Assembly: GCF_002836415.1 (NCBI RefSeq)
Contig: NZ_PJBP01000088.1
Span: forward strand, 18,851 to 82,850
DNA from: Psychromonas sp. MB-3u-54
Lineage (GTDB): Bacteria > Pseudomonadota > Gammaproteobacteria > Enterobacterales > Psychromonadaceae
Length of the DNA stretch: 64,000 nt
Direction: 5' to 3'
The position numbers were made by a program, and so were the translations under genes. The notes under the pieces are model-generated. The model was not told where the DNA came from and made no database searches. It saw only the letters and a list, made by a program, of their open reading frames with translations. Each line of letters starts with the position of its first letter. Positions within the stretch are counted from its first letter, which is position 1. Below are positions 38,578 through 48,130 of this stretch, piece by piece.

Positions 38578-40008
38578 TTACGGATTGTTACGAATCGTTT
38601 TGATAATTTCAGAGGTTGAACAGCCCTCTTCAAACTGTAAAACACGCACTTCGCCACCGTTAGCAATCACTTCTTTTCCTCCGGCAATGTCTTCCGGTTG
38701 ATAATCTCCGCCTTTAACCAGCAGATCCGGCAAAATCTCAGCGATCAAGCGCTGTGGTGTTTGTTCAGTAAATTCGATCACCCAATCAACTGCCCCCAAT
38801 CCGGCTAATACCGCCATACGACGATCAACGGAATTCACAGGACGCCCTTGCCCTTTTAAGTTGCGCACCGATTGATCGCTGTTTACCGCAACAATTAAAC
38901 GGTTACCCTGTTCGCGTGCCGTATTTAAATAGGATACATGACCTGCATGAAGAATATCAAAGCAGCCGTTGGTCATCACCACTTTCTCACCGCGATGCTG
39001 AGCAAGTTTGACAGCCAGTTTTAGTTGTTCTTCTGAAAGCACACCAAAACCAATCTCCTGCTGACTATAAACCGCATTCGCCAATTCAATAGTATTAACC
39101 GTTGAAGTACCAATTTTACCGACCACAACGCCTGCAGCGGCATTTGCTAAGGTACAAGCCTGTTCAAATGAACTGCCTGCAGCCAATGACGAAGCTAAAA
39201 CAGAAATAACCGTATCACCCGCACCGGTAACATCATAAACCTCCTGCGCCTGCGTTGGGAGATGCAATGGCGCTTGTCCCTCTCTTAATAACGTCATGCC
39301 ATGCTCACTGCGTGTCACGAGTAACGCCTCAAGATCCAATTCCTTAATCAATGCCAGTCCACGCTCAACCAAGACTTTCTCGGAATGACACTTACCCACA
39401 ACCGCTTCAAATTCGGCAAGGTTTGGGGTCAATAGGGTCGCACCACGATATTTTTCAAATTCAGATCCTTTGGGATCCACTAACACCAATGAATTGAATT
39501 TTTTGGCCAGCTGAATCATGGTCTGTATATCAGCCAAAGAGCCTTTATTATAATCAGATAGGATAACCACACTTGGCTGGCGTGTTAGACTCGTTTGCAT
39601 TTTTTCTAGAATCTCAGTGCTGTCTATGCCCTCAAATCCCTCTTCAAAATCTAAACGTAATAATTGTTGATGACGACTTAATACTCTTAACTTAGTAATA
39701 GTCGGGAAATTAGGCACGCTCACAAAATCTGTATTTACATGGACTGATTTAAGATTTTTTACCAGTACATTGGCCGCTTCATCAATGCCAACCAGACCAA
39801 TCAAATTGACTTTACCACCCAGCGCGGCAACATTTAAGGCCACATTGGCAGCTCCCCCCGGACGCTCTTCGATCTGCTCAACTTTAACCACCGGTACTGG
39901 CGCTTCAGGGGAGATTCGAGCCGTTGGTCCATGCCAGTATCGATCTAACATGACATCGCCAACTACTAATACTTGCGCCTTGTCATATTCAGGTAATGTT
40001 ATTTTCAT
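38578..40008 (-). CDS. hldE: bifunctional heptose kinase/adenylyltransferase HldE
   Basis: 476 aa. Makes ADP-glycero-manno-heptose for lipopolysaccharide. N-terminal ribokinase-type kinase ([15 protein letters not shown] near 53; [11 protein letters not shown] near 262) fused to a C-terminal cytidylyltransferase-fold domain ([16 protein letters not shown] near 347, with the HAGH motif). Residue order and length match the full fusion. Its promoter must lie next to or within the MITE at 40154-40414. Confidence 0.96.
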   Translation of the reverse strand: MKITLPEYDKAQVLVVGDVMLDRYWHGPTARISPEAPVPVVKVEQIEERPGGAANVALNVAALGGKVNLIGLVGIDEAANVLVKNLKSVHVNTDFVSVPNFPTITKLRVLSRHQQLLRLDFEEGFEGIDSTEILEKMQTSLTRQPSVVILSDYNKGSLADIQTMIQLAKKFNSLVLVDPKGSEFEKYRGATLLTPNLAEFEAVVGKCHSEKVLVERGLALIKELDLEALLVTRSEHGMTLLREGQAPLHLPTQAQEVYDVTGAGDTVISVLASSLAAGSSFEQACTLANAAAGVVVGKIGTSTVNTIELANAVYSQQEIGFGVLSEEQLKLAVKLAQHRGEKVVMTNGCFDILHAGHVSYLNTAREQGNRLIVAVNSDQSVRNLKGQGRPVNSVDRRMAVLAGLGAVDWVIEFTEQTPQRLIAEILPDLLVKGGDYQPEDIAGGKEVIANGGEVRVLQFEEGCSTSEIIKTIRNNP

Positions 40009-40153
40009 GTGATCTCTTTATTTTTGGACAATTTGTTTACATAAAAGTATTAAGCTTATCATAATCCTCACAAAAGCATATTTACAAAAAATTTAATTTT
40101 TATAACAGCCAAAAATAAACGCTGAGACGCTTATTTCTTACCTCTATCGTTAT

Positions 40154-40414
40154 ATACCCATGTTACTTCAAGATGCTTTGTCAGGCGCAAGGTCTTCGAT
40201 CAGAGCAAGACGCAACATGAGGTAATGGTTATTCCCTTTCCGATTGGTGCAACGCAGCGCTGGTTTTCGAGCTAGCGCCCCGTAGGGCAAGGAAAATTGT
40301 ACCAATCTGCTTTGTTATAAAATCTCTATGTAGAATAACTAACCTTCAATTTTATGCCTAGCATCTCGGCACCATTTTCCTTGCTGACTTTACATCTTGA
40401 AGTATCATGGGTAT
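40154..40414. mobile_element. MITE of the ATACCC family, 261 bp
   Basis: Near-perfect terminal inverted repeats: left ATACCCATGTTACTTCAAGA, right (complement) ATACCCATGATACTTCAAGA; TATA flanks both ends. No ORF inside. It fills the space between the divergent hldE and sensor kinase genes, so both promoters are next to or within it. Confidence 0.85.
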
Positions 40415-40450
40415 ATACTCAGTAATATATTACTTCTAGAGACTGTGCCT

Positions 40451-42376
40451 ATGTTAACTATGCTATGTGCAGATAGTGATCCACAGCGCCTTGCTCAAAT
40501 CATTGAAGATCTTCAGCCCTTAAAGACACGTTTAACATTACTGCAAGCGACAAGCTTATTTCAAGCAGAGCAGTTGATCTTACAAAATAAGCAAAATATA
40601 GCGTTAATACTTTGTGCGCAAACATTTGCAGATGGCAATGCGATGTCAATTTTAAAGCGATCGCAATCCAACACAATGGGTAAAATTGTTTATGCTACGA
40701 CTCCTTGCGCCACCGAGCTTATTGATTATATCAATCAGGGCCATATCGATTATTTTATAACTTTACCTTATCAAGCGCAGGAACTGATCACTGTTATTCA
40801 ACAGCAGGTAAGCCGTTATAAAATAAACCATCAGCAGCGTCAGCTATTCCCCAAAAACAGTATTGTTGATACAACCCGCTTATTGAATAAACCTGAGCTG
40901 TCTAATTCCTCAAGTTTCAAAGAAAAATTTCTTGATTATTCTCTTTATTCAGACTCTGAACTATCCCATTTGGTAATAAAATCCTTATATAAAGTATTAG
41001 AAACAGGTGATCAGTATAAAATTCGCCGTCGTTACAGCACAAATCATATACTCACTCGCGAAGGTGAAAAAAATTGTTTTCTTTGGTTTATTACCAAGGG
41101 AGAAGTATTACTTAAGAAGCGTAATGCCCATGGAGAGATTCAGGATATTACTATTATGCAGGCGGGTACTATGGTGGGTGGTATGTCCTTTTTAACTGGA
41201 GAACCTGCTTTTAGTACCGGTATTACTCTGGTTGAAACAGAAGTTTTGAAAGTTGATAACACTATTTTTTCACAAATTATGCAATCAAACACAGCACTTT
41301 TAGCCCCTTTCACTAATTTATTACTGCGTAATTTCAACCGCCGTTTACAACATAGCATATCAACTGAACTTGCCCTGCAGGAAACTCTGGAATCTTTAGA
41401 CCTTGCTTACAATCAACTTATCGAAAGTGAAAAAATGGTGGTATTAGGGCAATTAGTTACCGGTGTTGCCCATGAACTTAATAATCCCGTCGCCGCCATT
41501 TTACGTGGCTCAGATTCATTAAAAGAACTTATATTTACCCTGCTCGGTTGTAATGATAACACCCCTTTTTCTCAACTTGCACGGCGAACCCTGCAGCAGG
41601 GTTTGAGCTTAGTACCTTTGTCAACCTTAGAAATTCGCCAAAGAACGAAACAATTACTGCCTAAAATAAAGGATAAAAAGCTCGCCAAATGTTTAATCAA
41701 CATGGACTTAGACGATCAGCAGATCCCGCTGGAAAATAACCGGAATTTACGGGAAAGTATTTTATTATTAGATAAATTCTATCAAGTTGGTAGTATTTTA
41801 CGCAGTAGTAATGCCTGCGCCTCACGCATTGCAGATCTCGTTAAAAGTTTAAAACATTATGCAGCCCAAGATAGTCCGGTCTCAGAGCTGGCTGATATTC
41901 ATGAGGGGCTGGAAGAGACTTTAATTATCTTTGAAAATAAATTAAAGCATTACAGCGTCATTAAAGAGTACCAGCAATTACCTAAAATTGAGTGTCATCC
42001 AATAGAGTTAGAACAGGTATGGACAAATATAATATCAAATGCGATAGATGCAACGGGTGACACCGGGATGATAAGAATATCTACTGTCTACCTGCCCTAT
42101 GATGAAGCACCCAGCATTCAAGTTATTATCGAAGATAATGGGCCTGGGGTACCGGCACATAATCTGGATAAAATATTTGAACTGAATTACACCACAAAAA
42201 GAGAAGGACACTTTGGTCTGGGAATTGGCTTAACTATTTGCACGCAAATTATTAAGCAGCACCATGGCAGTATAGAAATTGAATCTCAGCTGGGTTTATT
42301 TACGCGTTTTATTATTACTCTGCCGGTATTTAACCCCAATATAGAAAGTGAACGTTTACCTTTATTATGTAGCTAA
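40451..42376 (+). CDS. cNMP-binding sensor histidine kinase with degenerate receiver domain
   Basis: 641 aa from ATG 40451; the in-frame ATG at 40397 lies in the neighbouring MITE's terminal repeat and is rejected. Order: a receiver-like domain (1-125) whose phospho-acceptor strand reads IALILCAQTFADG, with no Asp in the expected place; a cyclic-nucleotide-binding fold (about 195-300: REGEKNCFLWFITKGEVLL... MVGGMSFLTGE); HisKA with GVAHELNNPVAAI; N-box SNAIDAT; G boxes EDNGPGVP and GLGIGLTI. No membrane segment, so a cytosolic kinase. Partner regulator not adjacent. Confidence 0.87.
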   Translation: MLTMLCADSDPQRLAQIIEDLQPLKTRLTLLQATSLFQAEQLILQNKQNIALILCAQTFADGNAMSILKRSQSNTMGKIVYATTPCATELIDYINQGHIDYFITLPYQAQELITVIQQQVSRYKINHQQRQLFPKNSIVDTTRLLNKPELSNSSSFKEKFLDYSLYSDSELSHLVIKSLYKVLETGDQYKIRRRYSTNHILTREGEKNCFLWFITKGEVLLKKRNAHGEIQDITIMQAGTMVGGMSFLTGEPAFSTGITLVETEVLKVDNTIFSQIMQSNTALLAPFTNLLLRNFNRRLQHSISTELALQETLESLDLAYNQLIESEKMVVLGQLVTGVAHELNNPVAAILRGSDSLKELIFTLLGCNDNTPFSQLARRTLQQGLSLVPLSTLEIRQRTKQLLPKIKDKKLAKCLINMDLDDQQIPLENNRNLRESILLLDKFYQVGSILRSSNACASRIADLVKSLKHYAAQDSPVSELADIHEGLEETLIIFENKLKHYSVIKEYQQLPKIECHPIELEQVWTNIISNAIDATGDTGMIRISTVYLPYDEAPSIQVIIEDNGPGVPAHNLDKIFELNYTTKREGHFGLGIGLTICTQIIKQHHGSIEIESQLGLFTRFIITLPVFNPNIESERLPLLCS

Positions 42377-42392
42377 GAGTATCTATCAGGGA

Positions 42393-42764
42393 TTATTTTT
42401 CATCAATGCGGTGAATAAAAAACAGCAAAACAGACATGATTAAAAGCAGTAATAATTGTAATAAAAGAGATTCTCTTAGGACTAATATAGAGAGCATAAA
42501 ACTACTTAGCACCACTAAATAGATCTGTGATTTACGCTTTTTATCAATTTTTTTATGTTTTTCCCAATCTTGCAAAGTTGCGCCCAGGTAGGGAGTCTTT
42601 AGTAACTTTTGATGGAAATAAGGGGAGCTACGAGCAAAACAGCTCAGTGCCAAAATAAAAAAAGGGGTAGTCGGCAAGAGTGGCAGAATAATACCCAACA
42701 AGCCCAGTAAAATACTCAGGCCGCCGATAAAAATGACCAGATAACGATAAAGTTGTTTATGCAT
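42393..42764 (-). CDS. ybaN: DUF454 inner-membrane protein, YbaN-like
   Basis: 123 aa. Starts with a hydrophobic hairpin (LVIFIGGLSILLGLLGIILP), then the family's PLLPTTPFFILALSCFARSS and HQKLLKTPYLGATLQDWEKH, and two C-terminal membrane segments. Function unknown in the family. It is convergent with the sensor kinase, and downstream of the rplS terminator. Confidence 0.88.
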   Translation of the reverse strand: MHKQLYRYLVIFIGGLSILLGLLGIILPLLPTTPFFILALSCFARSSPYFHQKLLKTPYLGATLQDWEKHKKIDKKRKSQIYLVVLSSFMLSILVLRESLLLQLLLLLIMSVLLFFIHRIDEK

Positions 42765-42794
42765 TTTGCTGTTTTAGGTTAATTAAGAACAAAA

Positions 42795-42819
42795 AAAAGC
42801 TCGCAATCTGCGAGCTTTT
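42795..42819 (-). terminator. terminator of rpsP-rimM-trmD-rplS
   Basis: AAAAGCTCGCA pairs with its complement around a 3-nt loop; on the minus strand it is followed by eight T. Confidence 0.93.
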
Positions 42820-42871
42820 AAAGCTAAAGCCAATCTAAACAGGCTTTGCTGTATGACAATTTGACAAGAAA

Positions 42872-43228
42872 TTACTTCTTACCAAGCTTCTCTTTGATAC
42901 GCGCTTTCTTACCAGTAAGTTCACGTAAGTAGTAAAGCTTAGCTTGACGAACCACACCGCGACGTTTAACTTCAACGCTTCCTACAATTGGGCTGTGAGT
43001 TTGGAATACACGCTCAACACCTTCACCATTCGACGAGATTTTACGAACGGTAAATGCAGAGTGTAAACCACGGTTACGCTTAGCAATAACAACACCTTCA
43101 AATGCTTGAAGACGCTCTTTTTCACCTTCTTTTACGCGAACACGTACAATAACAGTATCACCTGGTGCAAATTTAGGCATATCGCTACGCATTTGTTCTT
43201 TTTCAATTGCTTGTATAATATTGCTCAT
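42872..43228 (-). CDS. rplS: 50S ribosomal protein L19
   Basis: 118 aa. Matches L19 along its length: [40 protein letters not shown], and KARIKEKLG at the end. It lies at the 30S-50S interface. Last gene of the rpsP-rimM-trmD-rplS operon. Confidence 0.98.
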   Translation of the reverse strand: MSNIIQAIEKEQMRSDMPKFAPGDTVIVRVRVKEGEKERLQAFEGVVIAKRNRGLHSAFTVRKISSNGEGVERVFQTHSPIVGSVEVKRRGVVRQAKLYYLRELTGKKARIKEKLGKK

Positions 43229-43269
43229 TTTAATACCTTTATTACCTAGTTAGCCAATAACATCGCTGG

Positions 43270-44019
43270 TCAGTCGGAGTCACTTTCCAGTGCAGCAAGC
43301 AATTTAGCTTGCTCGTCAGTCAGAGCTAGGTTATTTAATAAATCGGGTCTTCTTTGTTTCGTGCGTTGCAGTGCTTGTTTTAATCGCCAAAGACGAATTT
43401 TTTCATGATCACCGCTTAATAATACACTTGGCACTTGTTTTCCATCTAACACCTCAGGTCGCGTATAGTGGGGGCAATCAAGCAATCCATCCGCGAAGGA
43501 GTCCTGCTCGGCTGATAACACATGACCTAACACACCGGGTACAAAACGCACCACAGCATCAATTAAAATCATGGCTGGCAACTCACCACCACTTAAAACA
43601 TAATCACCGACTGACCATTCTTCGTCAACCAGGCTTTCTATTAAACGCTCATCTACACCCTCATAACGCCCCGCCACTAATATCAAAGCATCAGAGCCTG
43701 ATAATAACTGCGCGCCACAATGATCTAAACGCTTGCCTTGAGGAGAAAGATAAATCACCTTTGCCTCGTGCCCTGCTTCCTTTGCAGCCTGTTTGGCAGC
43801 TAAAATGGCATCCCTTAAAGGTTCCACCATCATTAACATACCAGGCCCACCACCATAGGGACGATCATCAACCGTTCTATGTTTATCCAGAGTAAAATCA
43901 CGAGGATTCCAACATTGAATAGAAAGCAGCTTATTTTTTACCGCTCGACCTGTTACCCCATTGTCGCTAATGGCCCGGAACATGTCCGGGAAGAGGCTTA
44001 CAACCCCTATCCACATCAC
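43270..44019 (-). CDS. trmD: tRNA (guanine37-N1)-methyltransferase
   Basis: 249 aa. SPOUT-class knotted methyltransferase that makes m1G37 and prevents +1 frameshifting. Motifs: [12 protein letters not shown] near 53, [12 protein letters not shown] near 112, and the SAM knot [11 protein letters not shown] near 139. Order in operon is standard. Confidence 0.98.
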   Translation of the reverse strand: MMWIGVVSLFPDMFRAISDNGVTGRAVKNKLLSIQCWNPRDFTLDKHRTVDDRPYGGGPGMLMMVEPLRDAILAAKQAAKEAGHEAKVIYLSPQGKRLDHCGAQLLSGSDALILVAGRYEGVDERLIESLVDEEWSVGDYVLSGGELPAMILIDAVVRFVPGVLGHVLSAEQDSFADGLLDCPHYTRPEVLDGKQVPSVLLSGDHEKIRLWRLKQALQRTKQRRPDLLNNLALTDEQAKLLAALESDSD

Positions 44020-44035
44020 TTTTCTCCTAGGGTAT

Positions 44036-44563
44036 TCAGAAATCAGGTTCCCAATTAACTTGAATTAATTTGCTCGTAATATCCACATTGGAAATTACTT
44101 GCTTTTCGATGAACGGGATTAATCGTTCTTTGTGTCCGAAAGCATCGTTCGAGTTGGCTTTTACAACAAGCACATCATTTGAGCCTGTTTCCATGATCTC
44201 GGTGACAACACCCAGATCGTAGCCATTGTCAGTTTTAACCTGACACCCGATTAGATCACGCCAATAGAAGTCTTCTTCCAAATTAGGAAGCTTATCTGAG
44301 TCAACGAGCAGCTCTAAACCGACTAAGGCTTGTGCTTCTTCTCTAACATCAAATCCGACTATTTTTGCAACAAAACCATTACTGTGACATTTCCAATCCG
44401 CTATATTAACTTCTTGAAACTGCCCTTTTGATTTCATTAACAAAGGCTTATATTCAAAAATGCTTTCAGGATCATCGGTGTAGGAGTGAACTTTCAACCA
44501 GCCTTTGATACCATGAACCGCACCAAACTTGCCGATTACAATTGGTTCTGCTTTTTTGCTCAC
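44036..44563 (-). CDS. rimM: ribosome maturation factor RimM
   Basis: 175 aa from a GTG at 44563, chosen because GAGGGGAG lies about 5 nt upstream and the protein then starts [14 protein letters not shown] like other RimM. The frame stays open to a TTG at 44587 that abuts rpsP. RimM N domain ([17 protein letters not shown]) plus PRC-barrel C domain ([13 protein letters not shown]). Helps 30S head assembly. Confidence 0.95.
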   Translation of the reverse strand: MSKKAEPIVIGKFGAVHGIKGWLKVHSYTDDPESIFEYKPLLMKSKGQFQEVNIADWKCHSNGFVAKIVGFDVREEAQALVGLELLVDSDKLPNLEEDFYWRDLIGCQVKTDNGYDLGVVTEIMETGSNDVLVVKANSNDAFGHKERLIPFIEKQVISNVDITSKLIQVNWEPDF

Positions 44564-44587
44564 CGAACTCCCCTCACCTAACTGCAA

Positions 44588-44836
44588 TTAAGCAGCTACT
44601 GCGTTATCTTTTACAAGTTTAGCAACACGATCACTTAGCTGTGCGCCAAGACCAACCCAATGGTTGATGCGATCTGTATCTAAACGTAATCTTTCTGCTT
44701 GACCTTGTGCTGTAGGGTTAAAGAAGCCTACTTTTTCAAGGAAACAACCGTCACGCGGGCTACGGCTATCAGTTACTACCACTTGGTAGAATGGGCGTTT
44801 TTTAACGCCACCACGAGTTAAACGAATAGTTACCAT
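44588..44836 (-). CDS. rpsP: 30S ribosomal protein S16
   Basis: 82 aa. Opens [20 protein letters not shown] and contains [18 protein letters not shown], both universal in S16. First gene of the operon; the 159-bp region upstream, ending at the ffh terminator, should contain its promoter. Confidence 0.98.
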   Translation of the reverse strand: MVTIRLTRGGVKKRPFYQVVVTDSRSPRDGCFLEKVGFFNPTAQGQAERLRLDTDRINHWVGLGAQLSDRVAKLVKDNAVAA

Positions 44837-44995
44837 ATCGTCCTCTATTAATTATTAAACGTCGTAAGCCAGAATATTCTGACCACCTGCTTTTGTAGAA
44901 AGCTGCAAAATTATACTCTTATCAGGCAAAAGAACAATATAAATCACACTTTCACCGCAGTTAAGCGACTAAAGTCACAATCCAACGAATCAAAA

Positions 44996-45033
44996 AAGCC
45001 CAAGAAGACTATAAAAACAATCAACTTGGGCTT
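44996..45033 (-). terminator. terminator of ffh
   Basis: AAGCCCAAG and CTTGGGCTT form a 9-bp stem; on the minus strand six T follow. The 20-nt loop is long but the stem is GC-rich. Confidence 0.8.
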
Positions 45034-45079
45034 ATTGAGTAGACTATAAAAAAGATTAAAGCGCTGATTCTTTTTTAAA

Positions 45080-46456
45080 TCATCTCCGTCCTGGAGGCGC
45101 ACCCGCACCAGGCGGCATCATACCCTGCATACTGCTCATCATTTTGCGCATGCCGCCTTTACCCGACATTTTTTTCATCATTTTCTGCATTTGCATGAAT
45201 TGTTTTAATAATCTATTCACATCTTGGATTTGTGTACCAGAGCCCGCTGCGATCCGGCGTTTACGCCCACCTTTAATTATTTCTGGTTTGCCGCGCTCTT
45301 TTTTGGTCATCGAATTAATGATCACTTCCATCTGATCGGTACTTTTATCATTAACTTGATTTTTAACACCGCTAGGCAGTTTCCCCATGCCCGGCAATTT
45401 ATCCATCATGCCCGTCATGCCGCCCATACTTTTCATCTGTATTAACTGCTCACGAAAGTCTTCTAAATCAAAACCCTTACCGGCTTTAACTTTACGCGCC
45501 AATTTTTCCGCTTTTTCTTTGTCTACCTTGGTTTCAAGCTCTTCGATTAATGAAAGAACATCACCCATGCCTAAAATTCGTGAGGCTATTCGCTCTGGAT
45601 GAAAAGCCTCTAACGCATCCACTTTTTCGCCCATACCGATAAATTTAATCGGTTTACCCGTAATATGACGGATAGAAAGTGCTGCACCACCGCGCGCATC
45701 ACCATCGGCTTTAGTTAATATAATGCCCGTCAAGGGTAATGTTTCATTGAAAGATTTAGCGGTATTGGCTGCATCTTGACCGGTCATAGCGTCAACAACA
45801 AAAAGTGTTTCAATAGGTTTAATGGCCTGATGAAGATCTTTAATCTCATCCATCATTTCGCCATCGACATGCAAACGACCGGCAGTATCGACAATCACAA
45901 CATCAATAAATTTCTTTTTAGCGTAAGCGATCGCCGCATTAGCAATATCAATCGGTTTTTGCGTAATATCACTGGGAAAGAATTCAACACCCACTTCAGC
46001 GGCAAGTGTTTCCAGCTGTTTGATTGCAGCAGGACGATAAATATCGGCACTGACCACTAACACACTTTTTTTATCGCGGGTTTTTAATAATCGGCCAAGT
46101 TTAGCAACGGAGGTTGTTTTACCCGCCCCCTGCAAGCCCGCCATTAATAAAATAGCCGGAGGTTGAGTGGCAAGATCTAATGATTCGTTAACTTCCCCCA
46201 TTGCCAATTCAAGCTCATTTTGAACAATTTTAATGAAAGCTTGGCCGGGGCTTAAACTTTTAGCAACGTCTTGTCCAACAGAACGTGTCTTTATCGCTTG
46301 TATAAAATCACGAACAACAGGTAACGCAACATCGGCTTCGAGTAAAGCCATACGCACTTCACGCAGGGTATCTTTAATATTATCTTCGGTTAAGCGTCCT
46401 TTGCCACTGACATTTTTCAGGGTTTTCGACAGTCGTTCGGTTAAATTCTCAAACAT
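45080..46456 (-). CDS. ffh: signal recognition particle protein
   Basis: 458 aa. NG domain: GLQGAGKTTSVAKLGR (P-loop, about 105), DTAGRLHVDGEM, TKADGDARGG. C-terminal M domain rich in methionine (MQKMMKKMSGKGGMRKMMSS) binds 4.5S RNA and signal sequences. Divergent from ypjD and corB, the common gammaproteobacterial order. Confidence 0.98.
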   Translation of the reverse strand: MFENLTERLSKTLKNVSGKGRLTEDNIKDTLREVRMALLEADVALPVVRDFIQAIKTRSVGQDVAKSLSPGQAFIKIVQNELELAMGEVNESLDLATQPPAILLMAGLQGAGKTTSVAKLGRLLKTRDKKSVLVVSADIYRPAAIKQLETLAAEVGVEFFPSDITQKPIDIANAAIAYAKKKFIDVVIVDTAGRLHVDGEMMDEIKDLHQAIKPIETLFVVDAMTGQDAANTAKSFNETLPLTGIILTKADGDARGGAALSIRHITGKPIKFIGMGEKVDALEAFHPERIASRILGMGDVLSLIEELETKVDKEKAEKLARKVKAGKGFDLEDFREQLIQMKSMGGMTGMMDKLPGMGKLPSGVKNQVNDKSTDQMEVIINSMTKKERGKPEIIKGGRKRRIAAGSGTQIQDVNRLLKQFMQMQKMMKKMSGKGGMRKMMSSMQGMMPPGAGAPPGRR

Positions 46457-46949
46457 ACTCAGCTCTCGTTGCTAAAAATAAAATTTATTATACGCACTTA
46501 TCAATACCCATACTACCTGAATATGCAGATTCACCGTGACCTGCGCGTGCAATAACAAGCAATTAGAATCGGCAAAGCATTCTTAGCCAGCGCTGATAGC
46601 AATTTGACTAATTAGGTGGAGTAATTTGTAGATGACAGCCGATTATCTGGCGTTTGCAGTGATCATCTCCTTATGATCCCTGTGCCATAATATTAAGGGA
46701 GACTTCCAACACCTCAAGCAATTAATAAAGAAGAGATTTTCACTACTTTAAGCGTAAAGCTGAGCGTACAATAAGGGGGGTAAAATTAGGTCGCCTTAAA
46801 TCAATAAGCTATCAGGTACAATATGTTGATATCTAATAATTTTATGACAAAGCGGAAAAGTCGAACGCCGGTCCAATTGTTACCCTAGAAGATAACCAAT
46901 TGATGGGTTACTATAATAACAGCAATATAAATAACAAGAGTGGGTTGAT
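46457..46949. other. gene-free region between ffh and ypjD
   Basis: At 46504-46529 there is a single end of the ATACCC repeat family (ATACCCATACTACCTGAATA, then TGCAGA); I find no matching opposite end, so it looks like a decayed half element. The rest must carry divergent ffh and ypjD promoters; otherwise nothing recognisable. Confidence 0.45.
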
Positions 46950-47741
46950 ATGGATTACTGGGCATTTATTGTAGCTACTTTTTATTTGATCGGTGGTGGC
47001 TTAGCGGTCAATATATTATTTAATCGGGCAAGACCTTTTCACAAGTGGCTTATTGGATCAACCATCATCGCACTTTCTACTCACGTGATTTGGTTATATC
47101 AAAATATATTCTTAATCAACGGGCAAAGCCTGCCGATCTTAAATGTGGTGTCTTTAATTGGATTCTTAATCGCCTTACTGTCAGCGATAATGAGTAAGCG
47201 CCTTAATACGGGGGTTTTGTTACCGGTAATATTTGGGTTCAATATTATGAATTTTATTGCCGTTGCACATTTTCCAAGCCATTTTATTACCCATTTAGAA
47301 ATACACCCGGCCATTGGTTCACATATTCTTTTAGCGCTACTAGCCTATGCAATTCTGAGCATTGCCAGCCTGTTAGCGTTACAACTTGCCTACATAAATT
47401 ATCGCTTAAAAAATCATAAACGCCCCTTAACCATGACCAATATGCCGCCTTTAATGACCCTCGAAAAAATCTTATTTCAGTTTATTCTTATTGGCTTTAT
47501 TCTATTAAGTTGTACTCTAATAACCGGGTTTATTTTCCTGGATGATATGTTTGCGCAGGGCAATGCCCATAAAGCTATCCTGTCGATAATCGCATGGATA
47601 GTTTATGCGATTTTATTATGGGGACATTATACAAAAGGCTGGCGAGGACAATTGATTGTTTATACTACTATCATTGCCTCTTCTTTATTAACCCTTGCCT
47701 ATTTTGGCAGTCGATTTGTCCGTGAAATTATACTGAACTAA
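46950..47741 (+). CDS. ypjD: CcsA-like inner-membrane protein YpjD
   Basis: 263 aa, eight predicted membrane segments. Belongs to the cytochrome c assembly (CcsA/HemX-like) superfamily: HPAIGSHILLALLAYAILSI near 117 and the later GHYTKGWRGQL match the family's conserved His-bearing loops. Function not established; it pairs with corB in E. coli, where the pair has been linked to magnesium/polyamine tolerance. Followed by a tandem 149-bp repeat before corB. Confidence 0.9.
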   Translation: MDYWAFIVATFYLIGGGLAVNILFNRARPFHKWLIGSTIIALSTHVIWLYQNIFLINGQSLPILNVVSLIGFLIALLSAIMSKRLNTGVLLPVIFGFNIMNFIAVAHFPSHFITHLEIHPAIGSHILLALLAYAILSIASLLALQLAYINYRLKNHKRPLTMTNMPPLMTLEKILFQFILIGFILLSCTLITGFIFLDDMFAQGNAHKAILSIIAWIVYAILLWGHYTKGWRGQLIVYTTIIASSLLTLAYFGSRFVREIILN

Positions 47742-47749
47742 ACAACACT

Positions 47750-48082
47750 CGTTTTTGTTTTATGGTCATTTTTTCGCTACTATCCTAAACCTAACATCCG
47801 GTTTTTTTACTTTACTCTCAGCGAGAAGAGTCAACTTCAGGGCTGACAAATGAGGTAAAAAAGCGCTTCAATGACTCTTTTTAGCCGATTAAAATAATCG
47901 TTTTTGTTTTATGGTCATTTTTTCGCTACTGTCCTAAACCTAACATCCAGTTTTTTTACTTTACTCTCAGTGAGAAGAATCAACTTCAGGGCTGATAAAT
48001 GAGGTAAAAAAGCGGTTCAATGACTCTTTTTAGCCGATTAAAATAATCGTTTTTGTTTTATGCTCATTTTTTCGCTACTATC
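47750..48082 (+). repeat. 149-bp tandem repeat upstream of corB (two copies plus partial third)
   Basis: Units begin at 47750, 47899 and 48048 with CGTTTTTGTTTTATGGTCAT (third copy has GCTCAT) and a constant 149-bp period; the first two are about 95% alike. The third stops after about 35 bp near CGCTACTATCG, inside the region just before the corB start. Each unit contains an inverted pair TTTTTTTACTTTACTC...GAGGTAAAAAA. Confidence 0.92.
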
Positions 48083-48130
48083 GCAGACCTAAAACCCGTT
48101 AATTTTTTATTGAATACAAAGAGAGGACAT

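Noticed and set aside
48053..48130. N-terminal extension of CorB from ATG 48053
   Set aside because: The ATG lies in the third unit of the 149-bp repeat; the TTG at 48131 has a ribosome site and aligns with YfjD.
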